A stretch of DNA of 64,000 nucleotides. It comes from Liolophura sinensis (Eukaryota > Mollusca > Polyplacophora > Chitonida > Chitonidae). Location: contig NC_088306.1 in NCBI RefSeq assembly GCF_032854445.1, positions 29,423,764 through 29,487,763 on the forward strand, read 5' to 3'. This document shows positions 34,800 through 45,725 of this stretch, in pieces. The first letter of the stretch is position 1; each line of letters starts with the position of its first letter. Both the position numbers and the translations under genes were made by a program. The notes under the pieces are model-generated. The model did no database searches. It saw only the letters and a list, made by a program, of their open reading frames with translations, and was not told where the DNA came from.

Positions 34800-35119
34800 T
34801 ACTCTTGCTTGAACTGTTGTACAGAAGTGTAATCTATGCAGCTACCTTTACTTACAGATATTACGGCCATATGGCTTTCTACGTCCGGCTTTGAGCTCTT
34901 GGATTTACACGACGCCTTGATCATATTACATTGAAGAAGGATAACAAATGCTGCATTACGAATATTTTGTCATCCTCTGAAACAAAGCCAGTGGTTTCTC
35001 TCGACGTATCTATGACTACATTTTCGAAAGGGAGAGATATGGCATCTGCACAAAGGTAATTAGTTGTAATGGATAACCAGACGTTTCAGTGGTCAATGAG
35101 ACAAAAGGTCGTACTTTCT

Positions 35120-35985
35120 AAAGGAATGCTAATGGGTTTGGCTTTTCTGTTTACTTATGTAAAGCACGTGGGTATAACGGAATCAACACTTCGCGAAGCC
35201 AAGAATCCATTTACTCCCAGTTAGGCTCAATAGAAAGATCACCAAAAGGTTAATTTCCTAGTGACATCCTGTACCAGCTACAATAAGATACCGGCGGTAG
35301 GCAATTTTATAGTATGATGAAATTAACCATGCAGATATATTGTTAATGCCGTGTTTTTAAATTGACTTTTGGCAGCATTTTTTCATCCTGGTACATCTTG
35401 GAAGCAAAGTACCTGTTAGATCATGGGTAAAAGTCAATAAATCTTATTTACATAGTGTAAATCGCAAAAAAAGTTTGTTGCACAATTAGGCATCTTTCCT
35501 TAACCAGTTGAAAAGAGATGGCTGCTTAACGAGAATGCGTGATCTTGTCCTCAAATGTACATGTATCCACGCCCACGCTGGACACGACGTACATTGTACA
35601 GTGGGTTATATAGCTGTGCAGCCTACTACCGTAGTGATAGCATAACATAGTATGTGTAAGAAAGAAAAAAAAAACAAATGGAGAAAATTAGCTTCATTAA
35701 AATTATAAAAATATATTTCTTTTGGACAACAAAGCATAAAGAATTAGGCATATAAAACATAGCCTAGCTCGTCATTTACCTGTGACTTAAGGATCAGCAC
35801 AGAAATTGATATAGAACACGCCTACACAGATACACCTGTGTGACTATACATGTACGAACATCTTTGTCTGTGTATACTGTACATCAAAAGGTCAGAAAAA
35901 AATCATGTTTATTTTGAATAATTTATTCAAGTGTTAGTTTCAAATTTGTCAGTTTTGTTGAAGGCCACAGACGTTACGGAATATC
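35120..35985. other. Right-arm sequence, no gene seen
   Basis: Reverse match to about 2940-4060. It contains the empty target site near 35624-35634 for the left-arm SINE. No open frame of interest. Confidence 0.5.
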
Positions 35986-35998
35986 TTAAAATACAAGT

Positions 35999-36117
35999 CA
36001 TTTCCTCCGGGCTGTGCCCGGATTCCACCCACCATAATGCTGGCCGCTGTCGTATAAGTGAAATATTCTTGAGTACGGCGTAAAACACCAATCAAATAAA
36101 TAAATAAATAAATAAAT
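35999..36117 (+). mobile_element. 5'-truncated SINE, 11-bp target duplication (right arm only)
   Basis: TTCCACCCACCATAATGCTG, CTTGAGTACGGCGTAAAACA and a long (AAAT)n tail, flanked by AAAATACAAGT at 35988-35998 and 36118-36128. The left arm at 2945-2965 is uninterrupted (ATATACTAACATTTTAAGAT). Confidence 0.93.
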
Positions 36118-36161
36118 AAAATACAAGTATATCTGAATGTGGATACCGATGTACAAAATGA

Positions 36162-36423
36162 TTTTTTTTTTTGATTGGTGTTTTACGCCGTACTCAAGAA
36201 TATTTCACTTATACGACGGCGGCCAGCATTATGGTGGATGGAAACCGGGCACAGCCCGGTGGAAACCCACGACCATCCGCAGGTTGCTGGAAGACCTTCC
36301 CACTTACGGCCGGAGAGGAAGCCAGCATGAGCTGGACTTGAACTCACAGCGACCGCATTGGTGAGAGGCTCCTGGGTCATTACGCTGCTCTAGCGCGCTA
36401 ACCGACTGAGCCACGGAGACCCC
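36162..36423 (-). mobile_element. Near-full-length tRNA-derived SINE (right arm only)
   Basis: Read on the minus strand it begins GGTCTCCGTGGCTCAGTCGG (tRNA-like A box), continues through GTGAGTTCAAGTCCAGCTCA (B box) and CTCCGGCCGTAAGTGGGAAG, and ends GGCGTAAAACACCAATCAAA with an A-rich tail. The A and B boxes would form an internal RNA polymerase III promoter. The flanks CAAAATG (36154-36160) and CAAAATA (36424-36430) are a probable short target duplication. The left arm near 2912-2925 lacks the element. Confidence 0.9.
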
Positions 36424-36479
36424 CAAAATAGGGCCTAACTATATGAGAGTGGTGGTTGACCATGTGAAGGTAGACTAGA

Positions 36480-37200
36480 CACAACATAATTATAGACGCA
36501 CATCATAGAGATTAAAACCAAAGCAGCTATGACAGTGTGAAAGACGCACAGCGTAATGAATACAACCAGAGCAGCGACGACAGTGTGAAAGACGTACAGC
36601 ATAGAGAATACAACCAGAGCAGCGGCGACAGTGTGATAGATGTACGTCATAAAAAGAGAAACCAGAACAGCGACAACATTGGGACAGAGGTACAGCATAG
36701 AAGGTACAACCAGAGCAGCGATGACAGTGTGATAGATGTACGTCATAGAAAGATAAACCAGAACAGCGACAACATTGTGACAGAGTAACAGCGTAGAAGG
36801 TACAACCAGAGCAGCGATGACATTTTGATAGACGTACAGCGTAGAAAGTACAAATAGAGCAGCAAATAGGGCAAAGAGAGAGAAACCAGAGCAGTGACGA
36901 CAATGTGATAGACGTACAGCATAGTGAAACCAGAGCAGTGACGACAATGTGATAGGCGAACAGCATAGAGAATACAACCAGAGCAGCGACCACAATCTAA
37001 TACACGTACAGCATACAGAGTACAATCTGAGCAGCAACGACAGTGTGATAGGCGAACAGCATAGAGAATACAACCAGAGCAGCGACCACAATCTAATACA
37101 CGTACAGCATACAGAGTACAATCTGAGCAGCAACGACAGTGTGATAGTTGGCAAATGTCCACATGTAACCGGCGAAGGCGTTTGATGGAACAACCTTTAC
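36480..37200 (+). repeat. Composite repeat copy with ~14 units of the 48-bp A module
   Basis: Plus orientation: terminus ACATAATTATAGACGCACAT, then units AACCAGAGCAGCGACGACAG + TGTGATAGACGTACAGCATA + GAGAATAC, then module B (GTTGGCAAATGTCCACATGT, AACCGGCGAAGG). A block of two units (about 96 bp, 36949-37143) is itself duplicated. The 252-codon minus frame at 36435-37193 is the reverse reading of this array and is not supported as a gene. Confidence 0.88.
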
Positions 37201-37764
37201 ATACCAGTTTTTACAATAATAATTTGCGACGTCACATAAAGTGGATCAAAACATTTGCAATCGCTGTAGAGTGGACACGACCGTCTTCTACCACCTGCGA
37301 GCGTTGTTCTCACACTGTACGAATATCTACGTCGCAATATGCTCGTGAATAAATGGCTCTGATTCGCTAGCCCAACTTCTCTTCGTGTGAGACCCTCTGA
37401 GAACACAGAAACTAACATATGTTACAATGGGAGGTATGTATACATGTCGTATGAAGGACCTTTTGGTGTATTGCTACTAAATAGACAGGATATATTTCAA
37501 TATGTATTCTCAAAGTCGTAATGTTGGGGTGACAGAAAGCCGTTTCATATCTAGATAATGTGGTTACGTTTTAATAATTTTTATATTCAGATTAAGAGAA
37601 CAAGTATTCATTATTTTTGTATTAGTCACATAGGTTATTTCCCTTTTCAAGGATTTTGGGTATCTTTTCTCGAGGCCAACAATCCGCTCCTACAGATCAA
37701 GGCAATGTTGGCCGCTCAGACAAGAGAACTCAGGGTTAGCCGCTTTTCTACAACAAGCTGGGGT

Positions 37765-37845
37765 CTCCGTGGCTCAGTTGGTTAGCGCGCTAAAAGGTGA
37801 AATATTTTCGAGTGTGGCGTAATACATCCATAGAATAAATAAATG
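37765..37845 (+). mobile_element. Internally deleted SINE, counterpart of 1655-1890
   Basis: GGGGTCTCCGTGGCTCAGTT + GGTTAGCGCGCTA joins directly to GGTGAAATATTTTCGAGTGT + GGCGTAATACATCC, so the whole SINE body is missing. The left arm still has the body, so the deletion is specific to the right arm. Confidence 0.8.
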
Positions 37846-38499
37846 ATTAAATATGTGAGAATTTGATCCGGCCTATTGAAAGAGAACACGGTCGAGATAT
37901 GAATAAAATATTGAATGTGACGTCAAACGCCAATCAAACAAGCAAACTTTTTATCTCAGGTAGAATTTGGGTATTGGAATTTATCTAATGAATTTTTCTG
38001 TGTTAACTCAAAGTAATAACCATCACCGTTTTGTGTTAACGTCTTGCAGGCAAATTAAGGCCATCGTGCGCTGTATCACACGGCCTCGTATTGAGGCAAC
38101 AGGCCCGGGCATACTTGTGTTCTGCACAGGACACGATCGGAATCAAAGTCTTACCAAATTTAGAAATAAAGCATTTCTCAGTTAGTTTTACACCCATCTG
38201 TACTTCGTGGTGTCCGGTGAGTCCTAATTTACTTATATTTTATCAGCATAAATAACACAAATAACAGATCCACATCTCAACTCGACTAACACCAAAGTAA
38301 CAAGATAATATTTAACATCTTAAGTAGAAGACAGCACTTGGTTATTGTCTATTTTCAAGGAAAGACTAGTACTCAAAATATCTTAAACAGGCGTTGAATA
38401 TTTATTTGGATGTTTTTCAACCCAGTAAAAGGTTAGTGAAACTTGAGTTTGACAGGGCAATTCATGAAAACATATCATGCATTTTAAAAAACTACATGT

Positions 38500-39410
38500 A
38501 AAAAATTTAAAAACAGGTAACATCTACTGCGTGGCATAACGTTGTGGTGTAAATATCTAAGGTATGGCATAACTTTGTGATGTAAACAGGTAAACATCTT
38601 TACTTTGGCATAACGTTGTGGTTTGAACAGGTAAAAATCTATGGTGTGGCATATCGTTGAGATGTAAACAGGTAAACATCTTCGGCGTGGCATAACGTTC
38701 TGATGTAAGCAATACCCACGGTATGACATAACGTTGTGTAAACAGGTAAATATCCACGGTATGGTATAACGTTGTGGTGTAAACGGGTAAACATCTACGG
38801 CATTGCATGACGTTGTGATGTAAGCATGTAAAAAACCCACGGTATGGCATAACATTGTCGTGTAAACATCTACGGCGTGGCATAACGTTGTAATGTAAGC
38901 ATGTAAAAACCCACGGTATGGCATAAGGTTGTGGTGTAAACAAGTAAACATCTATGGCGTGGCATAACGTTGTCGTTTAAACAAGTAAACATCTACGGTG
39001 CGGCATACCGTTGTGGTGTTAACGGGTAAACAACTACGGTGTAGTATACCGTTGGGATGTAAACAGGTAAACATCTTCGGTGTGGCATAACGTTGTGTAA
39101 ACAGGTAAGCATCTACCGTATGGCATAGCGTTGTGGTGTAAATAGACAAACGTGTACGGTATAGCATAACGTTGTGTAGACAGGTAAACATCCACGGTAT
39201 GGCATAGCGTTGTGGTGTAAACGAGTAAACATCCACGGTATGGCATAACTTTGTGTAAACAGGTAAACATCAATCGTGTAGCATAACTTTGTGATGTAAG
39301 CATGTAAACATCCACGGTATGGCATAATGTTGTGGTGTAAACAGGTAGACATTTACGTTATAGCATAACGTTGTGGCATAAACAGGTAAACATCCACGGT
39401 ATGGTGCATC
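38500..39410 (-). repeat. 41-bp minisatellite, outer end of right arm
   Basis: Reverse orientation of the array at 1-800, with units such as GTATGGCATAACGTTGTGGT + GTAAACAGGTAAACATCCAC. About 22 imperfect copies. Several units lack the GTGGT part (CGTTGTGTAAACAGG). Confidence 0.9.
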
Positions 39411-39419
39411 AATATGGGA

Positions 39420-39600
39420 ATCTGAACGTGGAAACAGACATTCGTGTACCAGCCGTCAGCCCAAAAAGGTTTATAAAGTATGAGGACGAAATCCTGCAAA
39501 GAAAAGCAAACAACAGTTTTCAATATGTGACGCTATTCCTATACTTCATGTTCAGAAAAAAAACAAAGCGTTTCATGTACTCTTTAAATAGTTAAACATC
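39420..39600 (+). repeat. Dispersed repeat family D copy
   Basis: GTGGAAACAGACATTCGTGT + ACCAGCCGTCAGCC and GCAAAGAAAAGCAAACAACA match the family D blocks at 25805-25960. It begins right at the outer edge of the inverted-repeat arm. Confidence 0.7.
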
Positions 39601-40540
39601 AGCATGACATCTGCTAGGCAATCTCCTATGAAAAGCTGCCTACGCCTGGAGACAATAGCCAGGATGGACTGATGTCTCCTCCATCATTCCTAGGCGCAAC
39701 GGAAAATCTCTTTGTTAAAGAATGATGTGCATTTCTGCTGTTGTCTGTTCAGTAACAAGGGGAGTAACTTCCTGAGAGCAGTTCAGTTCCCGCCGGGGTC
39801 GTTAATTGCGATTCATGTCCACTATTCACATGGTCTTCGCTGCTAGAATCGCGGTATATAGATCATATCCAATTCGGATTTGGGCTACAGAGTTTATACG
39901 ACGGCGACCCTATCTCCATTTTAAAAGGGACGTGGCGCTTGGGCTGGCTAATCCATGTTTTTGTTACCATTCGCCTGTCTCAAAAACACGTTTTTGCCAG
40001 TTAAATATCTGAAATTCTTTTTAGTCAATAATTCTTTTTAGCTTTGTCACAAAATGTGTGTTGTAATGTAAAACACCAATGTAAAAGTGACAAATCTTTC
40101 CTTATTTCATAAAATGATAGAAATTAAAATGGGAGCGAGGTATGATTTCTTTTCTTAAATATTTCAAAAAAATTTACAACCTTTTGCTCTGTTCATCTTA
40201 CCAGCTAGAACTAGTTTTAGCACGCGATATCGTTAGCATAGTTTATGCTGCTAATGACGAACGGTGATTGGTCAAATGGTGCTATTTATCCGCAATAGAG
40301 ATATCAAATGACAGACATGGTAAATTATCTCGTTGACTTTGACACATCAAGACATTGACCTCTGTCACCACATGTGTAAGTATTTCTGTGCCTCGATGAT
40401 GATGCCTGTAAGTGGCATATGGACGTTCTTTGGACAATTAGGTGATTATCACTTCATCCTTAAATCGATGGAGGTAGCTTAATTTCACGTATTTACTCTG
40501 AAGCACATGGTGAATCAGGTTCAGTCATATGCTCAAACCA
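39601..40540. other. Intergenic, nothing recognised
   Basis: No domain-bearing frame, RNA gene or clear repeat. Confidence 0.45.
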
Positions 40541-40760
40541 AATAAAGACTCACAGCACAGAAAGTAAAACCAGAGCAGCGCCGACAATGTGGCTGTTGGC
40601 AAATGGTCACACGTAACCCGTGAAATACGGCCTCTTGTCAACTTACATCACTTAAGATTTTATTCTAACTATTCATGTAAATGCTTAAATAGTATCAAGT
40701 TACGCGCCCTCTACCATTATGGTTTAATCAAAGTTTTGGGAAAAATCCCATGTATGTTAC
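40540..40760 (+). repeat. Composite repeat, unexpanded reference copy
   Basis: One A unit (GTAAAACCAGAGCAGCGCCG + ACAATGTG), module B (GTTGGCAAATGGTCACACGT + AACCCGTGAAATACGGCCTC), a linker (GATTTTATTCTAACTATTCA) and one C unit (AATGCTTAAATAGTATCAAG, CGCCCTCTACCATTATGG). It shows the family's base plan without expansion. Confidence 0.82.
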
Positions 40761-41039
40761 TTGCAATCAGAACAAAGACGTTACTAATCAAGGAACGTAA
40801 AACTTAAGTCATCTATTGTAAGTGCTTAAAAAGTCAAACAGAAACAGGAAAATATCAATAATTGTTATTGGAACATTGTTCTGGAGTAAAGAATTAGTGT
40901 ACAAATTTGAACCTTTCTAGTTAAAAACTTTAAATATTTGCTCGCACGCACGACTACTGACTGAAAATCACCGACTGATTCCCTCTTCATGAATTCGTCT
41001 TATGTTGTTACATTATATGTTTTCTTAGTTCTGTGGTGG

Positions 41040-41130
41040 TATGTCTTGAACGTCGTTTTGGGAATTGGCCTTGCGATTAGCGACCTAGAACGTCCATTTT
41101 GGTTGACGGCTCGTGTACAAATATCTGTGG
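41040..41130 (-). repeat. Dispersed repeat family D, reversed copy
   Basis: AACGTCGTTTTGGGAATTGG, CCTTGCGATTAGCGACCTAG and AACGTCCATTTTGGTTGACG are the reverse complement of the family D core. Confidence 0.72.
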
Positions 41131-41329
41131 CCTAAATGTAGCCATTGTCATCGGATTTGCATCGCCTTCGGATTTGGATCAAAAACTCATCGTTAGAGAG
41201 TTCTGACCGTAAATCTAAATACTGAGGGTAAAGCTTGCAGTCTTTATCATTAAGCAAGAGTTTATCTTCAAGGATGCAAAGAATCACGCGAAATCGAACC
41301 CAGGGCTTTATGTAAAGCACCATGTAAAC

Positions 41330-41560
41330 AACTACAAGGTGGAGAGTAAATCAAACAGGAACGAGTGATAGTTGGCAAATAGTTGCACCTAACCGGTGAA
41401 ATTCAGCCTCTTGTCAGTTTACTTCAACTATTCAGTTATATTCGAACTGTTCATAATAATAATTACGTAGTAGACAATCACAGGCCCACTCGTCCCATGG
41501 TTCAGTCAGAATTACATGCAGTATAAAAAATTGTGTTAACTGTAGTTTGTTATACCTCAG
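41330..41560 (+). repeat. Composite repeat copy, short
   Basis: GATAGTTGGCAAATAGTTGC, CTAACCGGTGAAATTCAGCC, TTGTCAGTTTACTTCAACTA, CGAACTGTTCATAATAATAA and CCCATGGTTCAGTCAGAATT follow the B-linker-C order with one unit each. Confidence 0.75.
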
Positions 41561-41609
41561 TGATTTAATAGTTATGTTATACCAGTGTGACGCCTGAGTA
41601 TACGGCCTC

Positions 41610-41960
41610 AGACCCCTAATAATTTTCCATAAGATACAATGTTAACGTTTAGCACTAAAACTCATCCCTAAAAATTCCAAGATGAATAAACATTGGTGCC
41701 TACCCGGCCCAGTCTATGAGAAAGCAGCCATAAAATCTTGACATAGGCTGACTGTCACAATCTGGATCATCTCATGTCTTCAGCTTGGAGAGATGCCTGT
41801 CTACGTCAACAGGACACACTTGCAGCTTCATCACCACCTGACACCTTTTTTCCTCTCGGCAATAATTTCAAACTGCTATCAATAAAGCTTATTTATACCT
41901 TCTCAAAGTTTATACGGTTTCCAATAATTCAATGTCAAGCATGATGAAAAATGGAGGAAA
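41610..41960 (-). repeat. Dispersed repeat family F, copy 2
   Basis: Reverse complement of 15080-15570 (see that entry for shared blocks). It is missing some internal pieces relative to copy 1. Confidence 0.75.
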
Positions 41961-42419
41961 AACACTTGCCTTAGATGGAAACTGCTAGTTATTCATTTTC
42001 GATTCAATTTGCAAAGGTGTCCAGTTAATTGTCTCAAAAAGATTTTACGAGAACTTTTATCCACGTGTTGTTGTTGTTAACTGCTAAATTATTAGAACTC
42101 TTAAAAATGAAGGAAAAAAATTTGTTGACTCGTACACTGTTGACCATTGCTACCTGCTGGTATTTTACCCCCCTGACTCCTTGATATACAGATCAGTGTT
42201 GCAGTTGGTTAGCGTACAGAAAAAATATCCTCACTTGTGAATACGATATTGTATCCAAGCGGATTGACCAATTGTAAGCCTATAATTTTCTCTGAATTGT
42301 GATAAAGAGACTTAAACTAGCAGTGGCGACGGTGTGGAAACACGTGATGACACGTGACCAGTGTAAGTGTTCATGTAAAAGCCTAACAGCAGCTGACTGC
42401 CTAGGCATCATACTGTAAT

Positions 42420-42530
42420 TCGTCCAACAGCAATTCGCCGTCAACCAAAATCGACGTTCAATTTTCAAGTTGTTGAAAGGCAAAGAAAACACTACCCTGA
42501 GGTATATATCAGATGTAAAAACATTAAACA
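42420..42530 (+). repeat. Dispersed repeat family D fragment
   Basis: GCCGTCAACCAAAATCGACG + TTCAATTTTCAAG and GGCAAAGAAAACACTACC resemble family D, but the piece is short and diverged. Confidence 0.5.
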
Positions 42531-42672
42531 TTGTCCATAAATAGTTTGATTTATTTTATAGATTTTTTTTAACCTAGTAAAATGCATGTAAACGTTTCGG
42601 AGGCGTTTACTGACAATATTGGGTCAGTGACGTCACATCCGGGTTTTGCCACTTAACACACGTAGACGGCTA

Positions 42673-42689
42673 GATTTCATCATTCAAAA

Positions 42690-42733
<44 letters not shown>

Positions 42734-42750
42734 TTTTGAATGATGAAATC
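42673..42750. repeat. Perfect 78-bp palindrome with (AT)19 core
   Basis: GATTTCATCATTCAAAATGC (42673-42692) is followed by 19 AT dinucleotides and then the exact reverse complement GCATTTTGAATGATGAAATC (42731-42750). It can extrude as a cruciform or form a long hairpin RNA. Confidence 0.97.
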
Positions 42751-43555
42751 GAAAGATTTCAAGCCGAAAATAGGGCTGTAATATCACTGATACTTTTAAG
42801 TTCACTACGTACCACTGTAGAATCTGACCTTTTAATACCATTTTACTCGGTTGGAAAAGTTCCCTTCACAATATTTCCTTGGCCAGTGTATAGTGGTACA
42901 TGTATTTTATATTCATTTTAATGCCTTGAAGGCTTTGTGTTTCGTTTCTGCTGTAACTGCTATGGTTACACTGCTGTAACCATACGCTATGTGCAATGCT
43001 GAATTTATTACCTTGTACCGTGAATCGTCAACACGTTCAAATGCGAACTTTGGTATCTCTGGGCTCTCTTTCAACAGCAGAAAGAAGTGGCTGTGTTGAC
43101 TTCGTCCCACTATAGGTGTACAAGCGATGTATTCTCAACCGGTACTCTCTACTTCCACTTGATTTTTATGAATGCTTTTAATATTTATGGTGAGCGGTCA
43201 GTGACAGTGCTATGGTTGTGGGTAGCAAGTAATGCATTATTTTATGGCGATACCAGGAGACTTTTCTAACGACCTAAACATACGCGCTTTACCATATCAT
43301 TTTAAATAACATTCGAACTTCGAAAAAGAAAAATCAAATAATTATAGGTTATTGGATTGTATGGTCCGCCCAGGACGTATGGTCCTGTATGGACGAGTCC
43401 TGGGCGCCCAGGACGAGGCCACCGGAACACTTAGGTGTATAATAAAATAAATTTATTAACATTTTAAGTGTCCAGCGCCTACTATATTATGTCCAATATG
43501 TTTAATATATTGGACAGTTGTAGCTGTGACGTCACACGTGCGGACTGCTTTTTGT
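42751..43555. other. Intergenic, nothing recognised
   Basis: A small reiterated CCAGGACG motif occurs near 43370-43420 (GCCCAGGACGTATGGTCCTG). No gene. Confidence 0.45.
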
Positions 43556-43559
43556 TTGT

Positions 43560-44640
43560 CAACAAGCAGACGACACAAACCAGAGCAACGACGCTAGTGT
43601 GATACCTGAAGTGGTCAAACCAGAGCAGCGACGCTAGTGTGATACCTGAAGTGGTCAAACCAGTGCAGCGACGCTAGTGTGGTACATGAAGTGGTCAAAC
43701 CAGAGTAACGGCGCTAGTGTGATACATGAAGTGGTCAAACCAGAGAAGCGACGCTAGTGTGGTACATGAAGTGGTCAAACACCAGCAGCGACGCCAGTGT
43801 GATACATGAAGTGGTCAAACCAGAGCAGCGACGCTAGTGTGATACATGAGGCGTCGAACCAGAGTGTGGTACATAAAGTGGTCAAATGCTCACATAATAT
43901 CTCGTCAGCTTACCTAACCAGAGCAGCGACGCTAGTGTGATGCATGGAGTGGTCAAGTCATGACATAATATCTCTTTTCAGTTTACCAAACCAGGACAGG
44001 AACGCTAGTGTGATACATGAAGTGGTCAAATGGTCGCATAATATCTCTTGTCAGTTTACCAAACCAGAGCAGCGACGCTAGTGTGATACATGAACTGGTC
44101 GAATGGTCACATAATATCTCTTGTCAGTTTACCAAACCAGGGCAGGAACGCTAGTGTGATACATGAAGTGGTCAAATGGTCGCATAATATCTCTTGTCAG
44201 TTTACCTAACCAGAGCGGCGACGCTAGTGTGATGCATGAAGTGGTCAAATGGTCACATAATTTATTTACTTGATTGGTGTTTTACGCCGTACTCAAGAAT
44301 ATTTCACTTATACGACGGCGGCCAGCATTATGGTGGATGGAAACCGGGCAGAGCCCGGGGGAAAGCCACGACCATCCGCAGGTTGCTGGAAGACCTTTCC
44401 TCGTATGGCCGGAGAGGAAGCCAGCATAAGCTGGGCTTGAACTCACAGCGACCGCATTGGTGAGAGACTCCTGGGTCATTACGCTGCGCTAGCGCGCTAA
44501 CCAACTGAGCCACGGAGGCCCCTAAATGGTCACATAACATTTCTTGTCAGTTTACCTAAAGGTTCTATTGTCACTGATCATGTACATGCTGAAAATAGTA
44601 GCCAACTGCACCTACCCTAGCACAATAGCTTAAGCACAGA
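43560..44640 (+). repeat. Composite repeat copy with 40-bp and 74-bp units
   Basis: About eight 40-bp units (ACCAGAGCAGCGACGCTAGT + GTGATACATGAAGTGGTCAA) pass into longer units of about 74-118 bp that add part of module B (GGTCACATAATATCTCTTGT + CAGTTTACCTAA). The distal C-like monomer (CTACCCTAGCACAATAGCTT + AAGC) and an AAGATGTCACTTGTCTAGAA end follow at 44610-44700. A SINE interrupts the array at 44261-44523. Confidence 0.87.
44261..44523 (-). mobile_element. Full-length tRNA-derived SINE with 14-bp target duplication
   Basis: The minus strand starts GGGGCCTCCGTGGCTCAGTT + GGTTAGCGCGCTAGCGCAGC (A box), then GTGAGTTCAAGCCCAGCTTA (B box), and ends GGCGTAAAACACCAATCAAG + TAAATAAA. The direct repeat AAATGGTCACATAA is at 44247-44260 and 44524-44537. 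It splits a unit of the composite array and so is younger than that expansion. This is the best reference copy of the SINE in the window. Confidence 0.96.
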
Positions 44641-44689
44641 TGCGGAAAAAGATAATTGATGTTAATTGCAGTTTATAAGATGTCACTTG

Positions 44690-45020
44690 TCTAGAATTAC
44701 TCATAACAGCAAATCCAGAGGAGCAACGAGTGAACTTTAGTAAATGTCAGGCTCACACAACCGGACTGAAACTGAGCACTCACAATCGGACTGAAACTGA
44801 GCACTCACAACCGGACTGAAACTGAGCACTCACAACCGGACTGAAACTGAGCTCTCACAACCGGACTGAAACTTAGCTCTCACAACCGGACTGAAACTGA
44901 GCACTCACAACCGGACTGAAACTGACCACTCACAACCGGACTGAAACTGAGCTCTCACAACCGGACTGAAACTGACCACTCACAACCGGACTGAAACTGA
45001 CCACTCACAACCAAACTGAG
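44690..45020 (+). repeat. Composite-family copy with 25-bp amplified B module
   Basis: About ten 25-bp units CTCACAACCGGACTGAAACT + GAGCA from 44752. The preceding GAGGAGCAACGAGTGAACTT + TAGTAAATGTCAGG corresponds to the A-B junction, and the unit itself resembles GGTCACACGTAACCGGTGAA of module B. Confidence 0.82.
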
Positions 45021-45339
45021 TAACTTATTGAAAATGAGCAATCGACTGAAGTTAGGAAGCTGGCTTTTATTTAAGAGTCGGATGACTCTGAGCACGCATT
45101 TGAAAGTAAAAAACTGTTAGAAATGGACAGTGAGTAAAAAGCACGACTACTATCATGGAGGATTTCATCAAGCCAGTAAGCTGACCATCGTATGCAGTTA
45201 AGCAACAAACAGCCAGTCTATCTGGAAATGAGCATCTGACTCAAACTGAACAATTTAATTAAAACGAACAACTCATTTCTGTTCATATCATTGGACGTGA
45301 TCTACTGATTACAAATAAACACTTAATTAGATCAGAGAA

Positions 45340-45725
45340 GCTGAACACAAAGATGAGTGACTTTGCGAGGTAATGCAAAGGATCGGCTCCAGACGGGTAA
45401 GATAAGAAAGTGCAAATATCAAAATCCAAGCACAATGCTGTACGTTTTCACATCAGAAATATACAGCTTGATCGAATCATCCATAAATGTTATATTGCCA
45501 TAGAAGAAATGATTGCTTAGAAATGACCCGCCTCGATCAAAAACGCTAAGTTTTCGTCCCACAAGGCGCTGTATTTTTTAATTTACAGTATGAAAACCAA
45601 CGTTAACCATAAAATTTACCATTTAACCATTAAAATCTTTACCGAAACTTGCAGACGTGTATTTGTAAATGCTGTCAAAATTTTGTTTTGGTTAACGTTT
45701 GTCTTCATACGTAATACATAAACTT
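45340..45725 (+). repeat. Dispersed repeat family G, copy 1
   Basis: Collinear with 62040-62405 in the same orientation. Shared blocks are AAAGTGCAAATATCAAAATC, AATGTTATATTGCCATAGAA, AAAAACGCTAAGTTTTCG and TTTTGGTTAACGTTTGTCTT. An internal near-palindrome (AACCAACGTTAACC ... GGTTAACGTTTG) is present in both. Confidence 0.8.

Larger units (their letters stand above)
34035..39410. repeat. Right arm of the ~5-kb inverted repeat
   Basis: Reverse-complement counterpart of 1-4958, beginning at CATTTCTGGCACAATAC and ending in the 41-bp array. It carries two SINEs absent from the left arm (35999-36117 and 36162-36423) and a longer 48-bp array. It lacks the left-arm SINEs at 1198 and 3308. Family D sequence begins just outside its outer end. 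Confidence 0.85.

Noticed and set aside
36435-37193. 252-codon minus frame with 16-residue hydrophobic repeats
   Set aside because: It is the reverse reading of a 48-bp minisatellite. Several frames are equally open, and the same repeat occurs in unexpanded copies without any frame.
36162-44523. tRNA gene at the SINE heads (GGCTCAGTTGGTTAGCGCGC)
   Set aside because: A and B boxes are present, but the cloverleaf does not continue into a normal acceptor stem. The sequence runs on into the SINE body.
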